Assembly (NCBI RefSeq): GCF_900100735.1
Contig: NZ_FNCJ01000017.1
Span: forward strand, 109,094-173,093
Direction: 5' to 3'
DNA length: 64,000 bases
Source of the DNA: Paraburkholderia phenazinium
Lineage (GTDB): Bacteria > Pseudomonadota > Gammaproteobacteria > Burkholderiales > Burkholderiaceae
Within the stretch, counting starts at the first letter, position 1; the number at the start of each line of letters is the position of its first letter. A program made the translations under genes and the position numbers. Below are positions 1 through 9,686 of the stretch, one piece after another. The notes beneath the pieces are model-generated. The model was given only the letters and a program-made list of their open reading frames with translations, had not been told where the DNA came from and made no database searches.

Positions 1-1178
1 TCGAGTCATTTGGAGTGCTTACGCTCATTTGGGCGTTGATCGGCTATTTCAGTCTTTTTGACTTCGGTCTAGGGCGTGCGCTGACCCAGCAGGTTGCGGC
101 CGTCCGGTCGGCGGGAGATCACGCCCAACTGCCAAGCCTCGTCAAAACCGGCCTCGGATTTACCGCCGTGACCGGCGTGCTGGGTGGTCTGATTCTCGCG
201 TGTCTTGCGAGCCCAATGGCGTCGCACTGGCTGAAGGTGAGCGCGGCCCTGCAGCCCAGCACATTAGTGTCGTTGCTGATCGCAGCAGTTGGCATACCGT
301 TGACGACCGTGACCACAGGATTTCGCGGCATCCTTGAGGCGTACGAAGACTTCGGCGCCGTGAATATACTGCGCATGGGTCTTGGCGCCGCCAATTTCGG
401 CCTGCCGGCGCTCAGCGTGCTGCTGTTGGGCAATTCGCTGGTCTGGATGGTCGCCAGTTTGATCCTCGCCCGAGTGATCGTGCTGCTGGCCCATGCTTGG
501 GTCGTTCACCTCAGACTGCCGGAAGGCTGGCTGACCGCGCCGTTCAGCAGAGAGAATATGCGGCGCCTGCTTTCCTTTGGCGCATGGATGACTGTGTCGA
601 ATATCATCAGCCCGCTGATGGTGACGGCCGACCGCTTCGTCATTTCAGCCGTGCTCGGGGCAGGCGTGGTTGCCTACTACACGGTGCCGTTTGAGGCGCT
701 CATTCGCGTGCTGGTGATCCCCGGAGCGTTGACTGCTGCCTTGTTTCCCCGGCTGACAGCCACGCTGACGAGCGACCGGCCAACCGCACGCCGGCTCTAT
801 TCGAACAGCCTGAAGCTGATGTTGGTTGTGCTGCTGCCGATATGCCTTGTGATTTGCGCGGGTTCCAAATTCGGCTTGGGGTTGTGGCTTGGGAAGGGTT
901 TTGCATCGCACGCCTGGCTGACCGTTTCGATTCTCGCAATCGGATTATTATTCAATGGCATCGCGGCGGTGCCGTTTGCTGCCGTGCAAGCCACGGGCAA
1001 TGCCCGGCCGACCGCTATTCTGCATATGACCGAACTGGTCATTTATGTGCCGGTGCTCATCGGGCTCCTTAAGCTTTGGGGGGTGCCCGGCGCCGCCATG
1101 GCCTGGACGTTCCGCGTGCTAATTGATCTGATTGCGCTCATGGTGGTTGCGCGAGTGTTCTTGCGAAGCGATGAGTGA
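1..1178 (+). CDS. Wzx-like polysaccharide flippase (5' truncated)
   Basis: Multi-spanning membrane protein of the oligosaccharide flippase (MATE-like PST) superfamily, expected to move undecaprenyl-linked repeat units across the inner membrane. The frame is open to the window edge, and the visible N-terminal residues (SFGVLTLIWALIGYFSLFDF) match the first helices of Wzx proteins, so the true start lies outside. About 390 residues are seen with repeated 20-residue hydrophobic stretches. The stop overlaps the start of the next glycosyltransferase by 8 nt. The family is clear; the substrate is not. Confidence 0.85.
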   Translation, partial: ESFGVLTLIWALIGYFSLFDFGLGRALTQQVAAVRSAGDHAQLPSLVKTGLGFTAVTGVLGGLILACLASPMASHWLKVSAALQPSTLVSLLIAAVGIPLTTVTTGFRGILEAYEDFGAVNILRMGLGAANFGLPALSVLLLGNSLVWMVASLILARVIVLLAHAWVVHLRLPEGWLTAPFSRENMRRLLSFGAWMTVSNIISPLMVTADRFVISAVLGAGVVAYYTVPFEALIRVLVIPGALTAALFPRLTATLTSDRPTARRLYSNSLKLMLVVLLPICLVICAGSKFGLGLWLGKGFASHAWLTVSILAIGLLFNGIAAVPFAAVQATGNARPTAILHMTELVIYVPVLIGLLKLWGVPGAAMAWTFRVLIDLIALMVVARVFLRSDE

Positions 1179-2070
1179 TATGACTCGTGACATCCTTGCG
1201 ATCATCATCTGTTTCAAGCCCAACCATGAGCGCCTGCGCGGGTTGATTGACGCCATCAGCGGCAGCGTAGGGCGCATTGTCCTGTTCGACAACGGTGGAC
1301 TGGACGTCGCGAAGCTGGCCTGCACCGGTGCAGAAAAGATCCAGGTCGAATCCCCTGGTGAGAACGTCGGCCTGGCGACCGCGCTGAACTTCGCCTGTGA
1401 GTATGGCGCGAAGAATGGCTATCGCTTCCTGATTTCCTTCGATCAGGACAGCACCCCGCCCGCCGAAATGATCCCGATTCTGGAGCGCGAGTTGCTCGCC
1501 TACCAGGCGAAAAATGCGCGTGCCATCGCGATTGGTCCGCAACTGGTCGATGTGCGCGATGGGAAGGAAATGATTTCGCCTTTCGTCCGTTTCGGGAAAA
1601 TTGGCATCTCTAAATGGAGCGGTGACGGTACCGAGCCGGTTTCCCAGCTGATCACTTCTGGATGCATGGTGGATCTGAGTGTGTGGGGCACTGAAAACCG
1701 GTTTAATGACGAATTGTTTATCGATTATGTCGATAACAATTGGTGCTGGCGAATGACCCGCAAGAAATATCTGGTCCTGGGGACTTCGAGAGCCCGCATG
1801 CCGCACGAGCTTTCTGAAGAAATCAAAGAGTCGAGCTATATTTCATTGAACAAGTACGGGTGGATTCGACGCTATTTCCAGATGAGAAATGGCGTTTATC
1901 ACCTCGCTCACGAGTCTTTGTCATTGGCTCAGCGCCTGTATGTGCTGCGGGCGATGATAGTCGTGTTCCTCTCATCTGTGATCTCGGATGAGCGACCGCT
2001 GCAATCAGTCTGGCAGTGCATGCGCGGTGCGGCGCACGGCCTGGTTGGCCGAATGGGAGCCTATCGATAG
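1171..2070 (+). CDS. GT2 family glycosyltransferase (rhamnosyltransferase-like)
   Basis: GT-A fold transferase of 299 residues from the ATG at 1171 (MSDMTRDILAI). This start overlaps the upstream flippase stop as ATGAGTGA and suggests translational coupling. The DQDSTPP segment contains the Asp-rich metal/nucleotide-binding motif typical of the rhamnosyltransferase-like GT2 branch. It probably adds one sugar to the lipid-linked O-unit at the cytoplasmic face. The acceptor and sugar cannot be read from sequence. An upstream in-frame ATG at 1132 lies inside the flippase gene and was not chosen. Confidence 0.82.
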   Translation: MSDMTRDILAIIICFKPNHERLRGLIDAISGSVGRIVLFDNGGLDVAKLACTGAEKIQVESPGENVGLATALNFACEYGAKNGYRFLISFDQDSTPPAEMIPILERELLAYQAKNARAIAIGPQLVDVRDGKEMISPFVRFGKIGISKWSGDGTEPVSQLITSGCMVDLSVWGTENRFNDELFIDYVDNNWCWRMTRKKYLVLGTSRARMPHELSEEIKESSYISLNKYGWIRRYFQMRNGVYHLAHESLSLAQRLYVLRAMIVVFLSSVISDERPLQSVWQCMRGAAHGLVGRMGAYR

Positions 2071-2072
2071 TC

Positions 2073-3362
2073 ATGAGCGAGATGATTTCAGTCTTACTTG
2101 ACAAGAAGATTCGCTACGGAATTTTCTTGCTATTTACTCTGGATCTGCTGCTGCTGGGAGCAGGGAAGGATCTGCCCGCGCTCGGCATAAGCTCGCGGAA
2201 GGTTTTCTTTGCGCTTTTTGCCATGATCTCGATCGTGGTGTTTGTCGCCGAGTATTCGAGCCGCCGCTTGACGGACGCCGCTCTCTTTTGCGGAGCGGCT
2301 ATTTTTCTGCTCGTATGGGTGGTTTTGATTCCGGCGCTGACGCACGGAAACATTTCATACGCGGTCACCGATGCGACGCCTTTGGCGGCATTGGCAATTT
2401 TCCTGATCTCTACCGAATTCACCCGATATACAGTTGGCTGGATCTGGGTGCGCCGGTTGATGATGACTTTTCTGTGTGCCTTTGCTCTTCTGCACATAGC
2501 GTTGTATGTGTTTTTGCTATTGTATCCCCAGATGCAAGGCAGTGTCTCGGACCTGTTCCAATACGCATTGGACGTCGGCTCTGGCGACGACGCGCGCTTC
2601 GTATTCTTCACGCCTTCGCTGGATAACGGAGTTTATCGAATCTATTTCGGTTCGTCGTTTTTATTGCTAATCGGATTGTATTTTTCCGTTACCCGCCCGA
2701 CGAATGTGCGGATCGGCTGGCTCCGTCTTGAATATGTAATGGCGCTGTTGATCCTCGGAGCGCTATGGGCCACGAATACCCGAAGCCTCATGCTCGGAGC
2801 CGCCACGTTTATCGCCTTGTATCCATTTTGCCTACTCTTTGTAAAGAAGGTGGAGCAAAGCTATTGGTCGATTTTTCTGCTGCTCGCGCTGCCAATCGTT
2901 TGCAGCTTCCTGCTTGTTCCGACGGTGGACCCGACCACTTTGCAACTGATCGGCTTGGGGCGCAACGTTAGCGATGACGTGCGTTCGGTGCAGTTCGCTT
3001 CGTTATTTGATGCCTTCAAGAACAGCCCGTTGTTCGGTCTCGGTTTCGGTTCGAATGCCACCTTTATCCGGGCGCAGGATACCCCGTACGCGTACGAATT
3101 GAGTATTGTGGGATTGTTGATGAAGGTCGGCACGGTGGGTCTGCTGGCGGCCTGTGCGATCTGGGCCGGCGTGCTGGACACCTTCAGGTCGCCTGGGAAC
3201 ACCCGCGCAGCACGGGAAGTGGCGGCGCTTTATGCGCTGTATTGCTCCTTCGTGATTAGCTGTTTTTACAATCCTTATATTTTTGGATTCTTTGGCACCT
3301 TCTTTCTGCTGTTTGTTCTCTATGAGTTTTCGTATGTAATGAGAGGAGCAGAAAATGATTAG
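2073..3362 (+). CDS. Wzy-like O-antigen polymerase
   Basis: Very hydrophobic protein of 429 residues (start MSEMISVLL at 2073, 2 nt after the previous stop) with about ten predicted membrane helices and a larger periplasmic segment near the C-terminal third. This is the shape of Wzy/O-antigen-ligase family polymerases, which join repeat units in the periplasm. It sits between two glycosyltransferases and downstream of the flippase, the expected context. Wzy proteins have little sequence conservation, so the call rests on topology and position. Its end overlaps the next ATG by 8 nt. Confidence 0.75.
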   Translation: MSEMISVLLDKKIRYGIFLLFTLDLLLLGAGKDLPALGISSRKVFFALFAMISIVVFVAEYSSRRLTDAALFCGAAIFLLVWVVLIPALTHGNISYAVTDATPLAALAIFLISTEFTRYTVGWIWVRRLMMTFLCAFALLHIALYVFLLLYPQMQGSVSDLFQYALDVGSGDDARFVFFTPSLDNGVYRIYFGSSFLLLIGLYFSVTRPTNVRIGWLRLEYVMALLILGALWATNTRSLMLGAATFIALYPFCLLFVKKVEQSYWSIFLLLALPIVCSFLLVPTVDPTTLQLIGLGRNVSDDVRSVQFASLFDAFKNSPLFGLGFGSNATFIRAQDTPYAYELSIVGLLMKVGTVGLLAACAIWAGVLDTFRSPGNTRAAREVAALYALYCSFVISCFYNPYIFGFFGTFFLLFVLYEFSYVMRGAEND

Positions 3363-4086
3363 TGTATGCATTGCCACATACAACGGCGAAAAATATATTC
3401 GGGAACAACTGGATTCGATTCTGATGCAACTCGGTCCGGATGATGAAGTTGTGGTATGCGATGACCGCTCGAGCGACAAGACTCTCGAGCTCATCGAGGC
3501 TTATCACGACCCCCGGATTCATGTGCATCGCAATGAAACGAATCTCGGCCATGTCAGGAACTTTGAGAAGGCTATTTCGCTGTCGCGCGGCGACTATATT
3601 TTTCTGTCGGACCAGGACGACGTGTGGCTGCCGGGGCGGGTCCAGGAAATGCTCGGACAGATGCAGCGTGACGCAAGCGTGGCGCTGGTAGCCAGCAACT
3701 TCGACCTCATCAACGACCAGGGCGTCTCGGTCGGCGAGTATCGTTTGCTGGGACCGGTAAAACGATCCAGGCTGCGGCAGGTGCTGGCCATTTTTGCTGG
3801 CAAGTCGCCCTATTTTGGGTGCACTTTCCTGCTTAAACGGAATATCCTGAGCTATTGCCTGCCGATCCCCAAGGATATTGAGTCGCACGATATCTGGATT
3901 GCGTTAATGGCAAGCGTATTCGGACGTGTAGTGAATATCTCGGGCGCGACATTGAAGCACAGGATTCATGATCGCAACATGACGACCAAAAGTCGCCGGG
4001 CGCTGAGTGTTGTACTTAAATCGAGATATTATTTTATCCGCTCGCTCGCGGCACGCGTGTTTTGCTTCAAATTTAAGATTCACTGA
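3355..4086 (+). CDS. GT2 family glycosyltransferase
   Basis: GT2 transferase of 243 residues opening with MISVCIATYNGEKYI, the classic first strand of the GT-A fold. VVVCDDRSSD follows near residue 33, then the DQDDVW metal-binding motif near residue 88. It probably transfers a sugar during O-unit assembly. The start overlaps the polymerase stop. The protein is shorter than many GT2 enzymes but contains the full catalytic domain. Confidence 0.83.
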   Translation: MISVCIATYNGEKYIREQLDSILMQLGPDDEVVVCDDRSSDKTLELIEAYHDPRIHVHRNETNLGHVRNFEKAISLSRGDYIFLSDQDDVWLPGRVQEMLGQMQRDASVALVASNFDLINDQGVSVGEYRLLGPVKRSRLRQVLAIFAGKSPYFGCTFLLKRNILSYCLPIPKDIESHDIWIALMASVFGRVVNISGATLKHRIHDRNMTTKSRRALSVVLKSRYYFIRSLAARVFCFKFKIH

Positions 4087-4100
4087 GAGTGAAGGGAATT

Positions 4101-5159
4101 ATGAGCCAACTAAACTTCTTCGACGGCAAGGTCTTGCTTATTACGGGCGGCACCGGCTCTTTCGGTAATGCCGTGCTGAATCGGTTCCTTGACTCCGACA
4201 TTGCAGAAATCCGTGTGTTCAGCCGGGACGAAAAGAAGCAGGACGACATGCGTAAGCGCTACGCCAACGCCAAGCTCAAGTTCTATATTGGCGACGTGCG
4301 CGACAAACAAAGCGTGACCTCCGCCATGCGCGGGGTGAATTATGTTTTTCACGCGGCGGCGCTCAAGCAAGTGCCTTCGTGCGAGTTCTATCCCATGCAG
4401 GCGGTGCGCACCAATGTGCTCGGCACAGAGAATGTGCTGGAAGCCGCGATCGAGCAAGGGGTGCAGCGCGTGGTTTGCCTGAGCACCGACAAGGCGGTGT
4501 ATCCCATCAATGCAATGGGTATCAGCAAGGCCATGATGGAAAAGGTCATGGTCGCTGCCAGCCGGAACCTGGAAGGCACGCGCACTGTTATCTGCGGCAC
4601 ACGTTATGGCAACGTGATGGCTTCACGCGGCTCCGTCATTCCGCTGTTTGTCGACCAGGTGCTGGCGGGCAAGCCGATCACCATCACGGATCCGAGCATG
4701 ACTCGATTCATGATGACGCTGGCCGATGCGGTGGACCTGGTGTTGTACGGCTTCGAACATGGCAATAACGGCGATATTTTTGTGCAGAAGGCCCCGGCCG
4801 CTACCGTCGAGGTGCTCGCCAAAGCTATCCTGGAGTTGATGGGCAAGCCGGAGCATCCGGTGAACGTGATTGGCACCCGTCACGGCGAGAAGCTTTATGA
4901 AGCGCTGCTGAGTCGCGAGGAAATGGCATGTGCCGAGGACATGGGCGATTATTTCCGGGTGCCGCCGGACGCCCGCGACCTGAACTATGCCAAGTTCTTC
5001 GAGCAAGGCGAGCAACGCATTACCCAGAGCCAGCATGGTGAGGACTACAACTCACACAATACCGCTCGCCTGGATGTGGAGGGCATGAAAGCGTTGCTGC
5101 TGAAACTCGACTTCATACATCGCATCGCTCGCGGAGAGCGCGCGGTCGCGGAGGAGTGA
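4101..5159 (+). CDS. fnlA: UDP-GlcNAc C4,6-dehydratase/C5-epimerase (first step to UDP-L-FucNAc)
   Basis: Short-chain dehydrogenase-like enzyme of 352 residues. It carries the NAD-binding motif TGGTGSFG near residue 17 and the catalytic segment STDKAVYPINAMGISK, where Met replaces the usual Tyr as in the FlaA1/WbjB/CapE family. It converts UDP-GlcNAc to 4-keto-6-deoxy sugars in the cytoplasm. The start ATG at 4101 is preceded by GAAGGGAA; an upstream GTG at 4089 is less likely. It is followed directly by the FnlB and FnlC homologues, which fixes the pathway as UDP-N-acetyl-L-fucosamine synthesis. Confidence 0.92.
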   Translation: MSQLNFFDGKVLLITGGTGSFGNAVLNRFLDSDIAEIRVFSRDEKKQDDMRKRYANAKLKFYIGDVRDKQSVTSAMRGVNYVFHAAALKQVPSCEFYPMQAVRTNVLGTENVLEAAIEQGVQRVVCLSTDKAVYPINAMGISKAMMEKVMVAASRNLEGTRTVICGTRYGNVMASRGSVIPLFVDQVLAGKPITITDPSMTRFMMTLADAVDLVLYGFEHGNNGDIFVQKAPAATVEVLAKAILELMGKPEHPVNVIGTRHGEKLYEALLSREEMACAEDMGDYFRVPPDARDLNYAKFFEQGEQRITQSQHGEDYNSHNTARLDVEGMKALLLKLDFIHRIARGERAVAEE

Positions 5160-5163
5160 GGCC

Positions 5164-6291
5164 ATGAAGGCGCTAATCACCGGGGCCAATGGCTTCGTCG
5201 GCAAAAACCTGCAACTGCACCTGGCGGAACGCAAGGATGTGGAGGTGGTGTGCTTTACGCGCGCTGACGATCTTGCTCGCCTGCCAGCCCTGTTGCGCGA
5301 GGCGGACATCGTCTTCCATCTGGCCGGCGTTAACCGGCCACAGGATCCCAGCGAGTTCGTCACAGGCAATCTGGACCTGACCCGGGCGTTGTGCGAGGCA
5401 CTTTGCGCCGAGGCTGACGCCACGGGCAGAAAGGTGCCGGTCATCTACACCTCGTCTACTCAGGCGGCCTCTGACAATCCTTATGGCCAGAGCAAGCACG
5501 GGGCGGAAGACGCCTTATTCGCGGCCGCTCGCAGCCACCAGATCCCGGTGCACGTATTCCGTCTGCCCAACGTGTTCGGCAAGTGGTGCAAGCCCAACTA
5601 CAACTCAGCCGTCGCCACGTTTTGCCATAACATCGCCCGCGGCCTTCCCATCAAGGTGAACGACCCTGCGGCACCGGTCACGCTCGTTTATGTGGACGAC
5701 GTGATTGAGCGATTCATGCAATTGATGGACGGCGCGGTTGCGCAGGTGGACGCCGGAGGCTTCGAGACGGTGACGCCCCAGTACAGCACCACCGTGGGCG
5801 AACTGGCAGAGCGGATCCAGGGCTTCCGGGCCAGCCGGGACACGCTGATCATCGACCGCGTGGGAACGGGCCTGGTGCGGGCCTTGTATGCGACCTACGT
5901 CAGCTATTTGCCTGAGGAAGCCTTCGCCTACGCCGTGCCGCAGTACGGCGATCCGCGCGGCATCTTCGTGGAAATGTTGAAGACGCCGGATTGCGGCCAG
6001 TTCTCGTTCTTCACGGCGCATGCCGGCATTACTCGCGGCGGCCACTACCATCACACGAAGACGGAGAAGTTCCTGGTCATCAAAGGTCAGGCGCGCTTCA
6101 AATTCCGCCACATGCAGACTGGGCAGACCCATGAGCTGGTGACGTCGGGTGACAAGCCGGAGATCGTTGAGACGGTTCCGGGATGGACGCACGACATCAC
6201 CAACATCGGGCAGGATGAAATGGTCGTCATGCTCTGGGCGAACGAGGTGTTCGATCGGGCCCGCCCCGACACCTTCGCCTGTCCTCTTTAA
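5164..6291 (+). CDS. fnlB: UDP-2-acetamido-2,6-dideoxy-hexulose reductase with cupin domain (FnlB/WbjC/CapF)
   Basis: Two-domain protein of 375 residues. The N-terminal Rossmann/SDR domain has TGANGFVGKNL at residues 6-16, and the C-terminal cupin starts near residue 255 with a His-rich metal site (GGHYHHTKTE). This architecture is that of CapF/WbjC, the second enzyme of UDP-L-FucNAc synthesis. GGAGTGAGG precedes the ATG at good spacing. It lies 4 nt after fnlA. Confidence 0.92.
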   Translation: MKALITGANGFVGKNLQLHLAERKDVEVVCFTRADDLARLPALLREADIVFHLAGVNRPQDPSEFVTGNLDLTRALCEALCAEADATGRKVPVIYTSSTQAASDNPYGQSKHGAEDALFAAARSHQIPVHVFRLPNVFGKWCKPNYNSAVATFCHNIARGLPIKVNDPAAPVTLVYVDDVIERFMQLMDGAVAQVDAGGFETVTPQYSTTVGELAERIQGFRASRDTLIIDRVGTGLVRALYATYVSYLPEEAFAYAVPQYGDPRGIFVEMLKTPDCGQFSFFTAHAGITRGGHYHHTKTEKFLVIKGQARFKFRHMQTGQTHELVTSGDKPEIVETVPGWTHDITNIGQDEMVVMLWANEVFDRARPDTFACPL

Positions 6292-6330
6292 TCTAGTCGC
6301 CCCACTTGTCGTAGCGGCCAACCTTTTTCG

Positions 6331-7467
6331 ATGTCTATGAAAAAACTCAAAGTCATGACCGTTGTCGGCACACGGCCGGAGATTATTCGCTTGTCGCGTG
6401 TGCTCGCGCGCCTCGACGAGCATTGCGACCATGTGCTGGTGCATACGGGGCAGAATTACGACTACGAACTGAACCAGATATTTTTTGACGACCTGGGTAT
6501 CCGCAAGCCGGACCACTTTCTGAATGCGGCAGGCGGCGGCGCGGCGGAGACCATCGGCAAGATCATCATCGCGATGGATACGGTACTGGCTGCCGAGAAG
6601 CCGGAGGCCCTGCTGGTGCTCGGCGACACCAATAGCTGTCTTTCGGTGATTCCGGCCAAACGGCGCAAGATTCCCATCTTCCATATGGAGGCGGGCAACC
6701 GCTGCTTCGATCTGCGCGTGCCGGAGGAAACCAATCGCCGTATCGTGGACCATACGGCCGACATCAATCTCACGTACAGCTCCATCGCGCGCGAGTATTT
6801 GCTGCGCGAGGGTCTGCCGCCGGACATGGTGATCAAGACCGGCAGCCCGATGGCGGAAGTGCTGGGCCATTATCGCAGCGCGATCGAGAACTCGGATGTG
6901 CTCGAGCGTCTTGGCCTGAGCGAAGGACAGTTCTTCGTGGTCAGTGCGCACCGCGAGGAAAACATCGATTCCGATGCCAACTTCGGCAAGCTCGTACAAG
7001 TGCTGAATACCGTGGCGCAGCAATACGATCTGCCCGTCATCGTTTCCACGCATCCGCGCACGCAGAAGCGGGTCGACGCCATGGGCGCGCAATTCCACGC
7101 CAATGTGCAACTCCTCAAACCGCTCGGCTTCACGGACTACAACAAGCTCCAGCTCTCGGCGAGAGCGGTGTTGTCGGACAGTGGGACGATCAATGAGGAA
7201 TCCTCCATCATGAACTTCCCTGCGCTGAACCTGCGTGAGGCGCACGAGCGGCCCGAAGGCATGGAAGAGGCCGCGGTCATGATGGTCGGCCTGGAAGTGG
7301 AGCGCGTGATGCAGGGGCTCGAGATTCTGGAGAGCCAGCCGCGTGGCGCCACCCGGCTTCTGCGGCAAGTGGCGGATTACAGCATGCCCAATGTCTCCGA
7401 CAAAGTACTGCGAATCATCCATAGCTATACAGACTATGTGAACCGCGTGGTATGGAAGAAGTATTAA
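6331..7467 (+). CDS. fnlC: UDP-GlcNAc 2-epimerase family, UDP-FucNAc-forming (FnlC/WbjD/CapG)
   Basis: 378-residue protein of the WecB/WbjD two-Rossmann-domain family. Visible hallmarks are VVGTRPEIIRL at the N-terminus, HTGQNYDYELNQ, the HMEAGNRCFD segment and SAHREENID. As third enzyme of the FnlABC set it makes the C2 epimerisation giving UDP-L-FucNAc. An in-frame ATG two codons downstream is an alternative start. The 39-nt gap after fnlB shows no separate promoter I can defend. Confidence 0.92.
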   Translation: MSMKKLKVMTVVGTRPEIIRLSRVLARLDEHCDHVLVHTGQNYDYELNQIFFDDLGIRKPDHFLNAAGGGAAETIGKIIIAMDTVLAAEKPEALLVLGDTNSCLSVIPAKRRKIPIFHMEAGNRCFDLRVPEETNRRIVDHTADINLTYSSIAREYLLREGLPPDMVIKTGSPMAEVLGHYRSAIENSDVLERLGLSEGQFFVVSAHREENIDSDANFGKLVQVLNTVAQQYDLPVIVSTHPRTQKRVDAMGAQFHANVQLLKPLGFTDYNKLQLSARAVLSDSGTINEESSIMNFPALNLREAHERPEGMEEAAVMMVGLEVERVMQGLEILESQPRGATRLLRQVADYSMPNVSDKVLRIIHSYTDYVNRVVWKKY

Positions 7468-7479
7468 AGGGGGCGATGC

Positions 7480-8730
7480 ATGCGGCTACTCGTGGTGACA
7501 CAGTACTTCTGGCCCGAGAATTTTCGGATCAATGATCTCGTTGCCGAACTGACGCGGCATGGTCACGAGGTCACCGTGTTGACGGGGCTTCCAAACTATC
7601 CGGAAGGATCCGTGTTCCCACAATTTCGCGACGATCCGCAAGCCTACTCTCGCTACGAGGGGGCGGAGGTGGTTCGCGTGCCCATGCGGCCCAGGGGGCG
7701 CGGTGGGCTCAGTTTGATGCTGAATTACTTTTCGTTTGCCGCGAGCGCATCGTTGCTAGGGATGTGGAAATTGCGGGGGCGGAAATTCGATGCGGTTTTT
7801 GCCTATGAGCCCTCGCCGATTACCGTCGGCTTGCCGGCAGCGCTGATGCGTGCGGTCAAACGTGCACCGATGGCTTTCTGGGTGCTGGACTTGTGGCCGG
7901 AGACGCTGCAGGCGATCGGCGTGGTCCGTTCCAGCATGGTGCTGGGGGCCGTGGGCAAGCTGGTCGCGTTTATTTACAAGCGCTGCGATTTGATCCTGGC
8001 ACAATCCCGAAGCTTCATTCCGCAGATCCAGAAATATGCGGGCGCGGACAGCCGGGTGGAGTACTTCCCAAGCTGGGCGGAATCGCTGTTCGATCTGGAG
8101 CGTGCCGTGCCGGCCGAGGAAGTGCCGGCGCAGCCGGATAGCTTCAATGTGATGTTCGCCGGGAATATCGGCGACGCTCAGGATTTTCCGGCCATTCTGG
8201 CCGCCGCCGAAAGCTTGAAGGAGCATTCGCATATTCGCTGGCTGATTGTCGGCGATGGGCGGATGGGCGGCTGGGTTGCGGAGGAAATCGAACGGCGCGG
8301 CCTGCAGCATTGCGTGTTGATGCTGGGCAGACATCCCGTGGAGAGAATGGCGTCCTTTTTCAAGCATGCGAATGCGTTGTTGGTCAGCTTGAAGGATGAG
8401 CCGATTTTCTCGATGACCATTCCGGGCAAGCTCCAGTCGTACCTGGCGGCGGGTGTACCGGTCGTTGCCATGCTGAACGGCGAGGGAGCGGAGGTCGTCA
8501 AGAATGCCGCCGCAGGTTTGACTTGCGCCGCGGGGGATCATGCGGCTCTCGCAAGCAGCGTGCTGGAACTCTCGCGCATGACCCCGGAGGAGCGTGCGTC
8601 GATGGGGCAGAACGCGCGGGCGCTCAGCGTCCGGGAGTTTGATCGGGATAACCTGATCCGCCGGTTGGAAGATTGGCTCGAGACCATGACTCGTGACCGA
8701 TATCCCCCTTCAATATCTCGGGGAGTGTGA
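7480..8730 (+). CDS. wbuB: GT4 glycosyltransferase, WbuB/WbjE-like (L-FucNAc transferase)
   Basis: GT-B fold glycosyltransferase of 416 residues with the N-terminal VTQYFWPENFRINDL segment seen in WbuB-like L-fucosamine transferases and a C-terminal GT4 domain (VMFAGNIGDAQDFP near residue 225, then the Glu-rich nucleotide-sugar site). AAAGGGGG precedes the ATG. Because FnlABC stand immediately upstream, UDP-L-FucNAc is the likely donor (inference). Confidence 0.82.
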   Translation: MRLLVVTQYFWPENFRINDLVAELTRHGHEVTVLTGLPNYPEGSVFPQFRDDPQAYSRYEGAEVVRVPMRPRGRGGLSLMLNYFSFAASASLLGMWKLRGRKFDAVFAYEPSPITVGLPAALMRAVKRAPMAFWVLDLWPETLQAIGVVRSSMVLGAVGKLVAFIYKRCDLILAQSRSFIPQIQKYAGADSRVEYFPSWAESLFDLERAVPAEEVPAQPDSFNVMFAGNIGDAQDFPAILAAAESLKEHSHIRWLIVGDGRMGGWVAEEIERRGLQHCVLMLGRHPVERMASFFKHANALLVSLKDEPIFSMTIPGKLQSYLAAGVPVVAMLNGEGAEVVKNAAAGLTCAAGDHAALASSVLELSRMTPEERASMGQNARALSVREFDRDNLIRRLEDWLETMTRDRYPPSISRGV

Positions 8731-9686
8731 TGATTTTAGTAACTGGCGCAACAGGATTCGTCGGCAGGGCTCTGGTCGAAAAACTGGCCCTTGACCGCCT
8801 CCCGGTCCGCGCGTGTGTTCGTCGTTCGGCCGTAACGATGCCCGCAGGCGTTGAGACTGCGCATATCGAAGGTCTGTCGACGGAGATGGATTGGACGACA
8901 GCGTTGGAGGGTGTCTCTACCGTCGTGCATGCGGCGGCGCGTGTGCACGTGATGGACGATAAGGCTGCCGATCCGCTGGCCGAATTCCGGCGTGTCAACG
9001 TAGCCGGCACGCTACATCTGGCGAGTCAGGCCGCGGCTGCGGGCGTATCGCGCTTCGTCTTTGTCAGCTCGATCAAGGTGAACGGTGAGGCAACGGAGTC
9101 AGGGCGGACTTTCTCTGCCGACGATATTCCCGCGCCGCTTGACGCCTATGGAATATCCAAAATGGAGGCAGAGCAGGGACTGCGTGAGCTATCGAGCCTG
9201 ACTGGCATGGAGGTCGTCATTATCCGGCCGCCGCTGGTTTATGGCCCGGGCGTGAAAGCCAATTTCCAGGCGATGATGAGCTGGCTCAACCGGGGTATCC
9301 CGCTGCCGCTAGGGGCGATTCACAATGCCCGCAGCCTCGTGGCCGTTGACAATCTGGTTGCCCTGATTGCCACGTGCATCACCCATCCTGCCGCAGCGAA
9401 TCAAACGCTGCTGGTTTCAGACGGTGAGGATTTGTCGACGACGCAACTGTTGCAGCGCATGGGGCGTGCCCTTGGGCGGCCGGCCAGACTGATTCCTGTC
9501 CCGCCATCCCTGCTGCGCATCGGGGCAACGGTGGTGGGTAAGCCTGCGATTGCGCAGCGCTTGTGCGGCTCTCTCCAGGTGGATATTGCGAAAACGAAAG
9601 CATTGCTGGCGTGGACCCCGCCGGTTTCTGTTGATGAAGGTTTGAGAAAAGCCGCGGAGGGCTTCAGGCGTGAAACGTCTATTTGA
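8730..9686 (+). CDS. NAD-dependent epimerase/dehydratase (GalE/WbpV-like)
   Basis: SDR-family nucleotide-sugar enzyme of 318 residues with TGATGFVGRAL at the N-terminus, VSSIKVNGEA in the active-site region and the Tyr-Lys pair in AYGISKMEAEQ. The chosen ATG at 8730 overlaps the preceding stop as ATGA. In comparable O-antigen loci such a gene pairs with an initiating sugar-phosphate transferase, as here, and probably supplies the first sugar nucleotide. Exact substrate unknown. Confidence 0.8.
   Translation: MILVTGATGFVGRALVEKLALDRLPVRACVRRSAVTMPAGVETAHIEGLSTEMDWTTALEGVSTVVHAAARVHVMDDKAADPLAEFRRVNVAGTLHLASQAAAAGVSRFVFVSSIKVNGEATESGRTFSADDIPAPLDAYGISKMEAEQGLRELSSLTGMEVVIIRPPLVYGPGVKANFQAMMSWLNRGIPLPLGAIHNARSLVAVDNLVALIATCITHPAAANQTLLVSDGEDLSTTQLLQRMGRALGRPARLIPVPPSLLRIGATVVGKPAIAQRLCGSLQVDIAKTKALLAWTPPVSVDEGLRKAAEGFRRETSI

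Noticed and set aside
5605..7422. 605-codon open frame on the - strand
   Set aside because: It runs antisense through fnlB and fnlC, is rich in His and Arg, has no family character, and is a GC-bias shadow.
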